DNA of 64,000 nucleotides from Primorskyibacter aestuariivivens (GTDB taxonomy: Bacteria; Pseudomonadota; Alphaproteobacteria; Rhodobacterales; Rhodobacteraceae). The notes under the pieces are model-generated. The model was not told the DNA's origin. It saw only the letters and a list, made by a program, of their open reading frames with translations, and made no database searches. This document shows, piece by piece, positions 43,857 through 53,262 of this stretch. The position numbers and the translations under genes were made by a program. Location of the stretch: positions 1-64,000 of the forward strand of contig NZ_JAQIOZ010000002.1 in NCBI RefSeq assembly GCF_028023675.1. The letters are read 5' to 3'. Numbering within the stretch: position 1 is the first letter of the stretch; every line of letters starts with the position of its first letter.

Positions 43857-44612
43857 ATGGGTATTCTTGAAGTCAAAGACGTTGGCAAACGCTTCGGTGG
43901 CCTGCAGGCGCTGAGCGACGTGCAACTCAACGTGGCAGAAAACACCTGCCACGCCATCATCGGCCCCAATGGCGCGGGCAAATCCACCCTGCTCAACTGC
44001 CTCATCGGCAAGCTGATCCCCGATAGCGGATCGGTCATGTTCGACGGGCAATCAGTGCTGGGCCGGACCCCGTTCGAGATCTGTCAGATGGGCATTTCCC
44101 GCGTGTTCCAGACGCCCGAGATCTTCGGCGACCTGACCGTGCTGGAAAACATGATGATCCCGATCTTTGCCAAGCGCGACGGCTCGTTCGAAATGAACGG
44201 GATTTCCAGCGTGTTCAGCCAGAAGGATGTGCTGGAAGACGCGGAAAAGATGCTGGAAGACATGAACATGGCCGACAAGCGCCACATGCATGCAGCTTCC
44301 ATGTCCCGCGGTGACAAGCGGCGGCTTGAGATCGGCATGTGCCTGTCCCAGAACCCCCGCCTGCTCCTGCTCGACGAGCCGACAGCGGGTATGGCGCGCG
44401 CCGATACCAACAACACCATTGATCTTCTCAAGGAGATCAAGGCCGAGCGCGACATCACCATCGCCATCATCGAACACGACATGCATGTGGTGTTCAGCCT
44501 CGCAGACCGGATCACCGTTCTGGCCCAGGGCACGCCCCTGGTCGAGGACAGCCCGGAAAACATCAAAGGCCATCCGAAGGTGCGCGAAGCGTATCTCGGT
44601 GAGTCGGCGTAA
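43857..44612 (+). CDS. livG: ABC transporter ATP-binding protein, LivG type
   Basis: This 251-residue ATPase has Walker A GPNGAGKST (~38-46) and a signature-like SRGDKRRLEIG in place of the usual LSGGQ. Walker B LLLLDEPTAGM and the switch His are present. In this family the signature is often SYGxQR; SRGDKRR is a divergent but known variant. It pairs with LivF to power the two permeases. Confidence 0.92.
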   Translation: MGILEVKDVGKRFGGLQALSDVQLNVAENTCHAIIGPNGAGKSTLLNCLIGKLIPDSGSVMFDGQSVLGRTPFEICQMGISRVFQTPEIFGDLTVLENMMIPIFAKRDGSFEMNGISSVFSQKDVLEDAEKMLEDMNMADKRHMHAASMSRGDKRRLEIGMCLSQNPRLLLLDEPTAGMARADTNNTIDLLKEIKAERDITIAIIEHDMHVVFSLADRITVLAQGTPLVEDSPENIKGHPKVREAYLGESA

Positions 44613-44625
44613 GGAGTTTTAAAAG

Positions 44626-45381
44626 ATGAACGTCAAACCCGACTTTACCAAGAACGCCAATATGGCCGAAACGGCCCCGGCCTTTCTCTCGGTCTGGGAC
44701 ATGCATGCCTATTACGGTGAAAGCTACATTGTTCAGGGCGTGTCCTTTAACGTGCACGAGGGCGAGATCCTTGCCCTTCTGGGCCGCAACGGCGCGGGCA
44801 AGACCTCGACCCTGCGATCCATCGCGCGGATCGGTGATCCCCAGGTCACCCATGGCGAGATCTGGCTGGATCACCAGCCGCTGCACAAGATGACCTCCTA
44901 TGAGGCAGCCACGGTCGGTCTGGGTCTCGTGCCCGAAGACCGCCGCATAATCCCCGGCCTGACCGTGGAAGAGAACCTTGAACTGGCGCAAATTGCCCCG
45001 CCCATCGGCTGGTCGATCGAGCGGCTCTACGACCTCTTCCCGCGTCTCGGCGAACGCCGCAAGCAAGAGGGCACGACCCTGTCGGGCGGTGAACAGCAGA
45101 TGCTGGCCATCGCCCGGGCGCTGGCGCGTGACATCAAGGTGCTGCTCCTGGACGAACCCTATGAGGGCCTTGCCCCGGTGATCGTGGACGAAATCGAGAA
45201 AACCCTCATCCACATCAAGGAACAGGGCATGACCACGATCCTCGTCGAACAGAACGCCGTGCGTGCGTTGGAACTCGCGGACCGTGCAGTCATTCTGGAT
45301 ACCGGCGGGATCGTCTTTGACGGGACAGCAGCCGAGGTTCTTGAGAACGAAGAGCTGCGGGCCGAGTATCTGGCAATCTGA
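44626..45381 (+). CDS. livF: ABC transporter ATP-binding protein, LivF type
   Basis: This 251-residue ATPase has Walker A GRNGAGKTS (~57-65), signature TLSGGEQQMLAIARAL and Walker B VLLLDEPYEGL. It has an N-terminal extension of ~20 residues compared with typical LivF. The last gene of the operon; a strong hairpin lies ~120 nt after its stop. Confidence 0.93.
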   Translation: MNVKPDFTKNANMAETAPAFLSVWDMHAYYGESYIVQGVSFNVHEGEILALLGRNGAGKTSTLRSIARIGDPQVTHGEIWLDHQPLHKMTSYEAATVGLGLVPEDRRIIPGLTVEENLELAQIAPPIGWSIERLYDLFPRLGERRKQEGTTLSGGEQQMLAIARALARDIKVLLLDEPYEGLAPVIVDEIEKTLIHIKEQGMTTILVEQNAVRALELADRAVILDTGGIVFDGTAAEVLENEELRAEYLAI

Positions 45382-45473
45382 TCTGGTATACCAAATGACG
45401 CTACGTCATTAACCACCCCTGATCCCGTGTAAGCTCTGACATTTTTAAGCGCTTTGGGTATTCTCGGCTCACT

Positions 45474-45546
45474 CCCGGATTGGTCTGACTGATCCGGGGC
45501 CAGAGCGCCCGCATCCGCCGCTGCTTGCATTGGATGCGGGCGCTTC
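45474..45546 (+). terminator. double hairpin after the transporter operon
   Basis: CCCGGAT (45474-45480) pairs with ATCCGGG (45492-45498). Next, a 12-bp perfect stem, GCGCCCGCATCC (45505-45516) with GGATGCGGGCGC (45532-45543), is followed by TTCCTCG. The T-tract is weak, so it may act as a terminator or as a 3' stabiliser. Confidence 0.6.
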
Positions 45547-45670
45547 CTCGTTCTGAGGACAGGTTTTAATCAATCCTTATGAATGTCCTGCCTGCCGCTT
45601 AACCCGCTGTTAAGGCGCCTTGCCCAGACTTTAATTCGGGTTGGGGCTCCCAATGGAACGGGAGTGAGAG

Positions 45671-46126
45671 ATGACATTTACAGGTCTGCCGCCTCTTCAG
45701 GCACCGATGACAACCGGGCACCCGGCGTCGCTTCCTGCCGTGTCGCTGCGCAAGGAACCGTCCCTGAGGGTCGAGCCCAGCACCAAAGGCGGCGAAACCG
45801 CGGGCACGGCCTTGCGACAGGGACAAACCCCGCCGCAAGCGCAGGCTGCCCGTCGCGAGGATCGGGAAAACGCCTCGGCCCCGCCGACAATCCTGCAGAT
45901 CAAGATCGGCGAAATGCTGCGCGAACAGGCCGAAGCGATCAAGGAGCCAGAGACTGACGGTGAAGCGCGCGCCACCGAATCCGATGCAACGACGAAAGAA
46001 CCGGCGCAGGTCGCAACCAAGCCGGACGATGCCGCGCCGCGCATGGCGGTCGCGCCTGACCCGGATGCGCCAGAGGATCGGGAGCCGCCCGCTACTGCGC
46101 CAGACGATCCCGAAGCGCGGTCTTGA
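45671..46126 (+). CDS. hypothetical low-complexity protein
   Basis: This 151-residue protein is Pro/Ala/Glu-rich with no membrane segment (PTILQIKIGEMLREQAEAIKE is the only helical-looking part). A GGGAG site precedes the ATG, and codon use is consistent with coding. The last 35 nt overlap the convergent acyl-CoA synthetase gene. I do not recognise a family and the call is only moderately secure. Confidence 0.5.
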   Translation: MTFTGLPPLQAPMTTGHPASLPAVSLRKEPSLRVEPSTKGGETAGTALRQGQTPPQAQAARREDRENASAPPTILQIKIGEMLREQAEAIKEPETDGEARATESDATTKEPAQVATKPDDAAPRMAVAPDPDAPEDREPPATAPDDPEARS

Positions 46127-47600
46127 GCACCTTGCCGTAATTGTTCTTGGGCAACTCGGCCACGAATTCATAGGCCTTGGGCCGCTTGAACCGCGCGATG
46201 CGGTCCAGACAATGGCGGTCAAGCTCTGCCGGGTCCGCCCCTGCCCCCTGCTCCAAAACCACAAAGGCCACCACCTCTTCGCCCCAATCGTCGTGATGCC
46301 GCCCAACCACCGCGACCTCGGTTATCGCCGGATGTTCCAGCAACACCTCCTCGACCTCGCGCGGATAGATATTGGACCCGCCGGAAATGATCATGTCCTT
46401 GGACCTGTCCACCATTGTGACATAGCCGTCTTCGTCCATGCGCCCCATATCCCCGGTCCAGAGCCAACCGTCGCGCAGCGTCTCGGCGCTGGCCGTGGGG
46501 TTCTGCCAGTAACCCGGCATCACCGCCGCGCCGCGCACCACGATCTCGCCGGTCTCCCCCGGCGGCAGCAATGCGCCATCCGTTCCGGCAATCTCCACCT
46601 CGACCATGGATTGCGCCCGACCGACCGAGGCCAGCCGCTCGCGCCAGCGCGGATGCGTCCGGTCCGCCACGTCCTGCCGCGTCAGCGCGGTGATCGCCAT
46701 CGGGCATTCCCCCTGCCCGTAGATTTGCAGGAAGACCGGCCCGAACTGCGCCACCGCCGCCTCGATATCGGCAAGGTACATCGGCCCGCCCGCATAGACG
46801 ATACTGCGCACCCCCGTGCCGTTCTGCCCGGTCTCGCGCGCATGCGCGGTCAGCCGATGCACCATGGTCGGCGCGGCGAACATGTGTATCCGGTCATGAT
46901 GCGCGGCCAGATCAAGGATTTCCTGCGGGTCAAAGCCCCGGGACGGCGGCAGCACATGCCGCGCGCCCTTGAGCACATGCATCACGTTGTAGATGCCCGC
47001 CCCGTGGCTCATCGGCGCGGCATACAGCGTGGCGTCCTCGGGGCTCACCTCATCGGCATCGGTGAAATAGCTCAGCGCCATCGCCTCAAGCATGCCATGG
47101 GTGATCATCACCCCCTTGGGCCGCCCGGTCGTGCCCGAGGTATGAAACAGCCAGGCCAGGTCCTCGCGGTCCCGATGCACCGGGCGATCCACCGGCACCT
47201 CGGTACCGGGCGCGCAGGCCGCTTCGATCTCCAACACCGTGCCGTCATAGCCCGCTTCCGCAAGCGCCTGCGCCTCGTCTGGCGTGGCATAGCACAGCCC
47301 GCATTGGGCGTTGTCCAGAATCCACGCCGCTTCGCGCCCATGGAGCTTGGCATTGATCGGAATGACCGCCGCCCCCGCATACCAGATGCCATAAAACGCA
47401 ATCAGGTAGTCCGGCACATTCGCGGAAAAAATCGCCACCCGGTCCCCCGGCCCGATCCCCCGCGCACCTAGACGTGCCGCGACCTGACCTGCACGCCAAT
47501 GGAAGCCGCCATAATCGGCAACCCTATCGCGGCCCAGAAAAATCGCCGGGCGTCTGGCGTCATGCAACGCCGCCCGTCGCAACCAGTGTGCAAGATTCAT
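46092..47600 (-). CDS. AMP-dependent acyl-CoA synthetase
   Basis: This 502-residue ANL-superfamily ligase has the P-loop LFHTSGTTGRPKGVMITHG (~155-175), QIYGQGECPM (~310) and GWLWTGDMGRMDEDGYV, with catalytic lysine in NNYGKVLKT near the C-terminus. It activates a carboxylic acid to its CoA thioester; the acid cannot be told. The ATG at 47600 follows GGGGAGG. It lies convergent to the Liv-type operon, which suggests that the transported compound could be its substrate (inference). Confidence 0.93.
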   Translation of the reverse strand: MNLAHWLRRAALHDARRPAIFLGRDRVADYGGFHWRAGQVAARLGARGIGPGDRVAIFSANVPDYLIAFYGIWYAGAAVIPINAKLHGREAAWILDNAQCGLCYATPDEAQALAEAGYDGTVLEIEAACAPGTEVPVDRPVHRDREDLAWLFHTSGTTGRPKGVMITHGMLEAMALSYFTDADEVSPEDATLYAAPMSHGAGIYNVMHVLKGARHVLPPSRGFDPQEILDLAAHHDRIHMFAAPTMVHRLTAHARETGQNGTGVRSIVYAGGPMYLADIEAAVAQFGPVFLQIYGQGECPMAITALTRQDVADRTHPRWRERLASVGRAQSMVEVEIAGTDGALLPPGETGEIVVRGAAVMPGYWQNPTASAETLRDGWLWTGDMGRMDEDGYVTMVDRSKDMIISGGSNIYPREVEEVLLEHPAITEVAVVGRHHDDWGEEVVAFVVLEQGAGADPAELDRHCLDRIARFKRPKAYEFVAELPKNNYGKVLKTALRDRLAQ

Positions 47601-47807
47601 CCTGTCACCTCCCCGTTTCGGCAAGATTATGTCCCCACCATTGACCTGCGCGTCAAGTGATGTCTGAAATGCTGGTATTCTTGCGAAGTTCCCCCCATAT
47701 TTCGTGCCAAAGCCCGCTTTTCACGCAATCCGGCGTGGCCTATAAGGCACGCTGAACGTGATAACGCTACGACAGGCGGGCACCCCCCAGAACGAGGTGA
47801 GGACAGT

Positions 47808-48302
47808 ATGACAAAGAACACGCATGATGCAGACGTGGCCTTTATCGAGGCACTCGCAAAGCTGCTTCGCGACAATGATCTGACCGAGCTTCAGGTCAAG
47901 CGCGACTATGCCGAGGATGACAGCCTCAACGTGCGTGTGAGCCGCGCGGCCCCAGCGGCCGCTCCGGTTCAGGCAACTGTTGCCGCGGCCCCTGCCCTTG
48001 CGCCCGCCCCTGCTGCCGCACCCGCGGCCCCGGCAGCCGCCGATCATGGCGGCGACCCTGCCCAGCATCCCGGCGCTGTCCCCTCGCCGATGGTGGGCAC
48101 TGTCTACATGCAGGCCGAACCCGGCGCGCCGTCTTTCATCAGCGTTGGCGACACGGTGAGCGAGGGCGACACGCTGCTCATCGTCGAAGCGATGAAAACC
48201 ATGAACCACATCCCCGCCCCGCGCGCAGGCAAAGTGTCCCGCATCCTGGTGACCGATGGCGACCCGGTGGAATTCGGCACGCCGCTTGTGATCCTCGAAT
48301 AA
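47808..48302 (+). CDS. accB: acetyl-CoA carboxylase biotin carboxyl carrier protein
   Basis: This 164-residue carrier protein has an N-terminal helix region, an Ala/Pro linker (~48-80) and the biotinyl domain with biotinylated K130 in [10 protein letters not shown]. It starts fatty-acid synthesis with AccC. The gap to accC is 13 nt and the two are one operon. Confidence 0.97.
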   Translation: MTKNTHDADVAFIEALAKLLRDNDLTELQVKRDYAEDDSLNVRVSRAAPAAAPVQATVAAAPALAPAPAAAPAAPAAADHGGDPAQHPGAVPSPMVGTVYMQAEPGAPSFISVGDTVSEGDTLLIVEAMKTMNHIPAPRAGKVSRILVTDGDPVEFGTPLVILE

Positions 48303-48315
48303 GCGGGGCCAGTAC

Positions 48316-49665
48316 ATGTTTGACAAAATCCTGATTGCCAACCGAGGCGAAATTGCCCTCCGGGTGATCCGCGCCTGCCGCGAGATGGGCATTGCCTCGG
48401 TCGCCGTGCATTCCACCGCCGACAGCGACGCGATGCATGTGCGCATGGCGGATGAAACCATCTGCATCGGCCCGCCGCCGTCGCCGCAAAGCTACCTGTC
48501 GATCCCCGCGATCATTGCCGCCTGCGAAGTCACCGGCGCACAGGCCATCCACCCCGGCTATGGCTTCCTGTCGGAAAACGCCAATTTCGTGCAGGTCGTC
48601 GAAGATCACGGTCTGACCTTCATCGGGCCCACCGCCGAACATATCCGCATCATGGGCGACAAGATCACCGCCAAGGAAACCATGATCAAGCTGGGTGTGC
48701 CCTGCGTGCCCGGCTCGGATGGCGGCGTGCCGGATCTGGAAACCGCCAAGCGTCTGGGCGAAGAGATGGGCTATCCGGTCATCATCAAGGCCACCGCCGG
48801 TGGCGGCGGTAAGGGCATGAAAGTTGCCGAGTCCGCCGCAGACATGGAAAAGGCCTTCATGACCGCGCGCGCCGAGGGCAAGGCCAATTTCGGCAATGAC
48901 GAAGTCTATATCGAGAAATACCTGCAAAAGCCGCGCCACATCGAGATTCAGGTCTTTGGCGATGGCAAGGGCAACGCGGTACATCTGGCCGAGCGGGACT
49001 GTTCGCTTCAGCGCCGCCACCAGAAAGTGTTCGAAGAGGCCCCCGGCCCCGCGATCACGCCCGAGGAACGCGCGCGGATCGGCAAGATCTGCGCCGAGGC
49101 CATGGCCAATATCAACTATATCGGCGCGGGCACGGTCGAATTCCTCTATGAAGACGGCGAGTTCTATTTCATCGAGATGAACACCCGCCTTCAGGTCGAA
49201 CACCCCGTGACCGAGAGCATCTTTGGCGTCGACCTTGTGCGTGAACAGATCCGCGTGGCCGAAGGGCTGCCCATGTCCTTTACGCAGGACGACCTTGAGA
49301 TCAACGGCCATTCCATCGAGGTGCGGATCAACGCCGAGAAGCTGCCGAATTTCTCGCCCTGCCCCGGGCGCATCACGCAATACCACGCCCCCGGCGGTCT
49401 GGGCGTTCGGATGGATTCGGCGCTTTATGACGGCTATTCCATTCCACCCTATTACGACAGCCTGATTGGCAAGCTGATCGTGCATGGCCGGGACCGGAAC
49501 GAGGCGCTGGCGCGGCTCAACCGTGCCTTGGGCGAATTGATCGTGGACGGGATCGACACCACCGTTCCGCTGTTCCGCGCGCTTCTGGAAGAGCAGGATA
49601 TCCATACCGGGGAATACAACATTCACTGGCTGGAAAAATGGCTCGACCGGACGTTTGAAGCCTGA
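48316..49665 (+). CDS. accC: acetyl-CoA carboxylase biotin carboxylase
   Basis: This 449-residue ATP-grasp enzyme carboxylates biotin on AccB. It has [24 protein letters not shown] at the start, the glycine loop AGGGGKGMK (~164-172), and [13 protein letters not shown]. The length is standard. Aat follows after 57 nt, with a hairpin between. Confidence 0.98.
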   Translation: MFDKILIANRGEIALRVIRACREMGIASVAVHSTADSDAMHVRMADETICIGPPPSPQSYLSIPAIIAACEVTGAQAIHPGYGFLSENANFVQVVEDHGLTFIGPTAEHIRIMGDKITAKETMIKLGVPCVPGSDGGVPDLETAKRLGEEMGYPVIIKATAGGGGKGMKVAESAADMEKAFMTARAEGKANFGNDEVYIEKYLQKPRHIEIQVFGDGKGNAVHLAERDCSLQRRHQKVFEEAPGPAITPEERARIGKICAEAMANINYIGAGTVEFLYEDGEFYFIEMNTRLQVEHPVTESIFGVDLVREQIRVAEGLPMSFTQDDLEINGHSIEVRINAEKLPNFSPCPGRITQYHAPGGLGVRMDSALYDGYSIPPYYDSLIGKLIVHGRDRNEALARLNRALGELIVDGIDTTVPLFRALLEEQDIHTGEYNIHWLEKWLDRTFEA

Positions 49666-49672
49666 GGCATTT

Positions 49673-49700
49673 CGGCGGGCCGCGCCCTTGCTGCCCGCCG
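49673..49700 (+). terminator. stem-loop between accC and aat
   Basis: CGGCGGGC (49673-49680) pairs perfectly with GCCCGCCG (49693-49700), loop of 12 nt, but is not followed by a T-run. It may be a weak terminator or a processing stem; aat begins only 23 nt later. Confidence 0.4.
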
Positions 49701-49722
49701 CATTTGATTGCACCTTGCGATC

Positions 49723-50376
49723 ATGAGTGACACCCCGACAGAGCCTGACCTGTCCCCGGATCTGGTGCTGCACGCCTATGCGTCGGGCATCTTTCCCATG
49801 GCAGAACATCGCGACGACGCGAATGTGTTCTGGGTCGATCCGCGCAGGCGCGGCATCATCCCTCTGGACGGGTTTCACTTGTCGCGTTCGCTGGCCCGCC
49901 GCATGCGGCGCATGCCGCATCAGATGCGCATCAACACCGCTTTCGCGCAAGTGATGAAGGCCTGCGGAGATCGTTCAGAGACCTGGATCAATCCGCTTAT
50001 TACAAATATTTTCAACGCTTTGCATGATGAAGGCCACGCGCATTCTCTGGAGGTCTGGGCCGAGGGGGAGTTGATCGGCGGGATTTATGGTCTGGCTCTG
50101 GGTGGAGTTTTCTGTGGCGAATCGATGTTTTCCCGCCGCACGGACGCGTCCAAGATGGCGCTGGCCTATCTGGTGGACCGGTTGAACATGGCGGGTTTCA
50201 CGCTGTTGGATACCCAGTTCCTGACCCCGCATCTCGCCTCACTTGGCGGGATCGAGATCACGCGGGCCGCGTATCACCGACGGTTGCGCGCGGCTCTGGA
50301 GATCACGGCAGATTTCACCGCCCCGCCGCTGGCCAGCGCTCAGGAGGTCTTGCAGCGCAGCACCCAGACGTCATAG
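49723..50376 (+). CDS. aat: leucyl/phenylalanyl-tRNA-protein transferase
   Basis: This 217-residue enzyme adds Leu or Phe to N-terminal Arg or Lys of proteins, marking them for ClpS/ClpAP. It has AYASGIFPMAEHRDD and FWVDPRRRGIIPLDGFHLSRS, FCGESMFSRRTDASKMAL and LDTQFLTPHLASLGG, all classical. The ATG at 49723 is preferred over 49708. Its 3' end overlaps the convergent DUF2155 gene by 37 nt. Confidence 0.96.
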   Translation: MSDTPTEPDLSPDLVLHAYASGIFPMAEHRDDANVFWVDPRRRGIIPLDGFHLSRSLARRMRRMPHQMRINTAFAQVMKACGDRSETWINPLITNIFNALHDEGHAHSLEVWAEGELIGGIYGLALGGVFCGESMFSRRTDASKMALAYLVDRLNMAGFTLLDTQFLTPHLASLGGIEITRAAYHRRLRAALEITADFTAPPLASAQEVLQRSTQTS

Positions 50377-50696
50377 CGCGAATGGTCCAGCGCGTTGAGC
50401 GCAGGCGAGGACGCAATCATCCAGCCCGAGAACACTGGCGTCGTATCGCCGGTTTCCCAGATATTGAGAAAAGCGTAAGCGTCCCCTGCCGGGTTACCCT
50501 CGGGGTAGCGGCATTCGGTCATGTCGATGCGCAGGCGCCCGAATTCCAGGGTCTGCCCGTTGCCGAGTTCCAGATCCGTGGCATCGCCCGACACCTTGTC
50601 GAGTCCGCGCAGCACCGCGCCCGTGCCGATGCTGACCGCTTCCTGCGCCATGGCAGGCGCGCTCAGGACCACCGCCACGACAAGCGCGCGGATCAT
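50340..50696 (-). CDS. DUF2155 secreted protein
   Basis: This 118-residue protein has a signal peptide (~1-17) and the DUF2155 pattern ATDLELGNGQTLEFGRLRI, ECRYPEGNPAGDAYAFLNI and FSGWMIASSPALNALDHSRYDVWVLRC. The function is unknown. In Rhodobacterales it regularly accompanies an MlaD-type protein and NDUFA12, as here; the start overlaps the mlaD stop (ATGA). Confidence 0.92.
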   Translation of the reverse strand: MIRALVVAVVLSAPAMAQEAVSIGTGAVLRGLDKVSGDATDLELGNGQTLEFGRLRIDMTECRYPEGNPAGDAYAFLNIWETGDTTPVFSGWMIASSPALNALDHSRYDVWVLRCKTS

Positions 50697-51145
50697 TCCT
50701 CGTCCCCACTGCCCGAGACGAATTTCAGCAGGAGCGAAATCAGGCTGACCGCGCCCTGTGTGTCTTCCATTTCCTGCCCCGGCTCGAAATAAAACGGCGA
50801 TCCGCCGGGGACGATCTCAACGAAATTGCCGCCCAACAGCCCCTCGGAGCTGATGGCGATGGCACTGTCATCGGGGATCTGGATGCCGTCGCGCACGGTA
50901 AACACCGTATCCGCGCGATAGGTCTCCACGTTCAAATCTACCTCGGTCACGGTGCCGATCTTGACGCCCGCGAGCCGCACATCGGTGCCCACCTGCACAC
51001 CTTCCAGCGACCGGAAGGATGCGGTCAGCGGATAGCCCGCATCGCTTTTCGACAGGCCCGTGGCCTGCCCGGCATAGACGACAAATCCAATTGCCGCGGC
51101 GAGAACAACGCCGCCAACCAGAACTTCTGTGGTGTTTTCCGCCAT
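50693..51145 (-). CDS. mlaD: MlaD-family phospholipid transport protein
   Basis: This 150-residue inner-membrane-anchored MCE protein has one N-terminal helix (~8-27, VLVGGVVLAAAIGFVVYAG) and the MCE core TASFRSLEGVQVGTDVRLAGVKIGTVTEV with SEGLLGGNFVEIVPGG. It serves the Mla system that returns phospholipids to the inner membrane. The permease and ATPase are not adjacent. It overlaps the DUF2155 gene. Confidence 0.93.
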   Translation of the reverse strand: MAENTTEVLVGGVVLAAAIGFVVYAGQATGLSKSDAGYPLTASFRSLEGVQVGTDVRLAGVKIGTVTEVDLNVETYRADTVFTVRDGIQIPDDSAIAISSEGLLGGNFVEIVPGGSPFYFEPGQEMEDTQGAVSLISLLLKFVSGSGDEE

Positions 51146-51157
51146 GGGTGGGGCGCC

Positions 51158-51541
51158 TTATTCGGGGGTCCAGGCCTCGTAATCCTGCCGGTCGGCAGGC
51201 TCGGGGCGGCGCAGCGATCCGGCCGGCGCATAGGCCAACGGCGTGCCGGTCAGGTTCTCCTGATGCGGTTTTTCCCAGGCCTTGTGCTTGATGGGTTTCT
51301 CGGTCGGCGGTTGCTTGACCGTGTGATGCAGCCAGCCATGCCAGTCGGGGCTGACGCGGCTTGCCTCGACCTCACCGTTGAACATCACCCAACGGCGCTT
51401 GCCGTCACGGGTCTCGTAAAACAGGTTTCCCTGATCGTCCTCGCCCACTTTGACACCCTTGCGTGACGTGTAAAGCGCCGTTCCCAGCGTCGAGCCGTTC
51501 CACCAGGTGACCGCGCGCAGCAAAGTTTTCAGGATACCCAT
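51158..51541 (-). CDS. NDUFA12-family subunit of complex I
   Basis: This 127-residue accessory NADH:ubiquinone oxidoreductase subunit matches the mitochondrial NDUFA12 (B17.2) family: [48 protein letters not shown]. It is typical of alphaproteobacteria. It is first in the three-gene set NDUFA12-MlaD-DUF2155. Confidence 0.95.
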   Translation of the reverse strand: MGILKTLLRAVTWWNGSTLGTALYTSRKGVKVGEDDQGNLFYETRDGKRRWVMFNGEVEASRVSPDWHGWLHHTVKQPPTEKPIKHKAWEKPHQENLTGTPLAYAPAGSLRRPEPADRQDYEAWTPE

Positions 51542-51647
51542 AGAAGCCTCCGATCATCGTCAGCCACTCTATGACGGATGCAGCCCGGAAGGTCCAGTGA
51601 CAAGCGCGACAACGCATTGCCGCATGGCCATGAAACCGGCGCCTTGT

Positions 51648-52418
51648 TCATGACCCCAACCATCCTGCCCCGGCTTGCCCGGTCCGATGAACGACCAAGC
51701 CAATGGCAAGAAGGGACAAGACGGCATAAAACCAAAGGCTTGTACCGAACCAGCTGTTTGGATCGCGAAACCCGGCGAAAATGGCGAGCCCCGACGCCAC
51801 ATTCACACTCAGGTGGATCAGGACCGCAGGCAGGATAGAGCCCCCTGACAGCGTATGCCCAGCCCCGATGATGACAGCGTAGCATAGGACATGTCCGGCA
51901 AAGAGAGGCAGGGCAATCTGCGCATGCGGCGAGTCGATGGTCCAGAGCGGCAGGTGCCAGACCAACCAGATGCCCCCCACAACCAGCGAGGCCACCAGCC
52001 AGCCCAGTTCCGGGGCAAGACGGTCTTGCAAATAGCCGCGCCATCCAAGCTCTTCGCCCAATGGTCCGAGAACCAGGTTGAACGCCACGAGGCCCAGCAC
52101 CAGCCCCGGGCTCAAAGCGGTCGTGGCTTCGGGTGCAAAGGGCAGCAGCACCAGCAAAAGAGCGACCGGTGCGGCCACCAGCGCCCAAACCGGCCACGGA
52201 ACGGAGGACAGCTGCACGACCCGCCCCAACAGCTCTGCCAACTGACCTTCCCGCGCGCTCAGGACCATCGCCGCAAGAGAGGGTCCCCAAACCATGATCA
52301 ACCAGAACGGCAAACCAAAGGCGCTTTCGGGGGACCGCGCCGCTGGCAGGGCCGTGATACAGGCGAAGGCGACAAGAGAAATGCCGAAACTCAGAGCAAG
52401 AAATGCCAGGATATTCAT
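51648..52418 (-). CDS. CPBP intramembrane metalloprotease
   Basis: This 256-residue membrane protein has about eight helices and the CPBP (Abi) motifs: EExxxR E122-E123-x3-R127 in GPLGEELGWRGYLQ, FxxxH with H155 in WLVWHLPLW, and H later in AVLIHLSVN. It is a putative prenyl-type intramembrane protease of unknown substrate. Its start overlaps the stop of the TetR gene by 4 nt (ATGA), so it is the obvious target of that regulator. Confidence 0.9.
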   Translation of the reverse strand: MNILAFLALSFGISLVAFACITALPAARSPESAFGLPFWLIMVWGPSLAAMVLSAREGQLAELLGRVVQLSSVPWPVWALVAAPVALLLVLLPFAPEATTALSPGLVLGLVAFNLVLGPLGEELGWRGYLQDRLAPELGWLVASLVVGGIWLVWHLPLWTIDSPHAQIALPLFAGHVLCYAVIIGAGHTLSGGSILPAVLIHLSVNVASGLAIFAGFRDPNSWFGTSLWFYAVLSLLAIGLVVHRTGQAGAGWLGS

Positions 52419-53026
52419 GTCACCACCGCCTTTTCTTTCAACTCGGCAATGATCGGGTCGAGACCGGACGGTGATTTGAGCAGCGGCTCCAATGCCATGA
52501 GCGCCGTTGCCGCGAACCGCGCCGCATCCTCTTGGCGCCATGTCCCAAGAATTTCGCGGCGGTTGATATGGGCATTCACGGTCAGAAACAGCTCGGCAAC
52601 ATGCGCCGAAGCAATCCCCGGCCGGACGTCACCACGCAACCGCGCCGCAAGCGGGTCGCGCAAGACCGTGTCAAACGCCTCATCCAGCGCCGCGAGGTAA
52701 TCCAGCTTGTCTTCCTTGCTGAGCAATCCCTTCAAAATGCCCCGGTCATGGCCCAGAGCCGCCGATCCGGCGCGTAGCAGAGCCGGGATCGGCGCGGTCG
52801 CGTGATCCGTCAAGACCCCGGCGATCTTGCGAATGTCGTCCTCGATCAGTCCATGCAGGATGGCACGTTTGTTGGCAAAATGATGATACAACCCGCCGCG
52901 AGACAATCCGCAGGCAAGGCGGATATCCTCCATCTCGGTGCCGGAGAACCCGCGTCCGGCAATGAGCTCCCGCGCCTTTTCAAGGATGTCCGCGCGGCGT
53001 TCCGATTTGTTGAGTCTGCGGTTCAT
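52415..53026 (-). CDS. TetR/AcrR family repressor
   Basis: This 203-residue regulator has an N-terminal TetR helix-turn-helix (residues ~8-55, ADILEKARELIAGRGFSGTEMEDIRLACGL, then SRGGLYHHFANKRAIL) and a variable ligand domain. The ATG at 53026 gives a normal length. A perfect-arm palindrome at 53037-53054 sits just upstream. It overlaps the CPBP gene. Confidence 0.9.
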   Translation of the reverse strand: MNRRLNKSERRADILEKARELIAGRGFSGTEMEDIRLACGLSRGGLYHHFANKRAILHGLIEDDIRKIAGVLTDHATAPIPALLRAGSAALGHDRGILKGLLSKEDKLDYLAALDEAFDTVLRDPLAARLRGDVRPGIASAHVAELFLTVNAHINRREILGTWRQEDAARFAATALMALEPLLKSPSGLDPIIAELKEKAVVT

Positions 53027-53036
53027 ACATCCAACG

Positions 53037-53054
53037 TACCGACACATGTCGGTA
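53037..53054. promoter_or_regulatory. TetR operator upstream of TetR-CPBP
   Basis: TACCGACA (53037-53044) and TGTCGGTA (53047-53054) are exact inverted 8-nt arms separated by two bases. It starts 10 nt upstream of the repressor start codon, an autoregulatory position. Confidence 0.75.
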
Positions 53055-53163
53055 AGATCAAGACTCGGTCGGACCGGCTCGCGCAACAGGCGGCAAAGCA
53101 CCGGAAACCGCCCCGGTCGCAGATCGCGGTCGCGGTCGCGGTCGGAAAGCTTTGATTAAAAAG

Positions 53164-53199
53164 AAAAAAGCGGCGCAACCCCAAGGCCATCGCACCGCT
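53164..53199 (-). terminator. intrinsic terminator of clpX
   Basis: On the minus strand AGCGGTGCGA (53199-53190) pairs with TTGCGCCGCT (53178-53169) with two G-T wobbles and is followed by a run of T (complement of 53164-53168, extended). It is about 65 nt after the clpX stop. Confidence 0.8.
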
Positions 53200-53262
53200 C
53201 TGTTTCCGTGGCTTTTCCTGCTTCAGAGCCGGCCAAATGCTCGGCAAGACGACCACATGTCG

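Noticed and set aside
45960-47471. 503-residue plus-strand frame inside the acyl-CoA synthetase gene
   Set aside because: Antisense to conserved ANL motifs and very rich in His/Arg/Pro.
48178-49950. 590-residue minus-strand frame opposite accC
   Set aside because: Opposite a clear biotin carboxylase, with no recognisable domain of its own.
53121-53144. TCGCGG tandem hexamers before the TetR gene
   Set aside because: Only about three copies in GC-rich DNA; too short to call a microsatellite with function.
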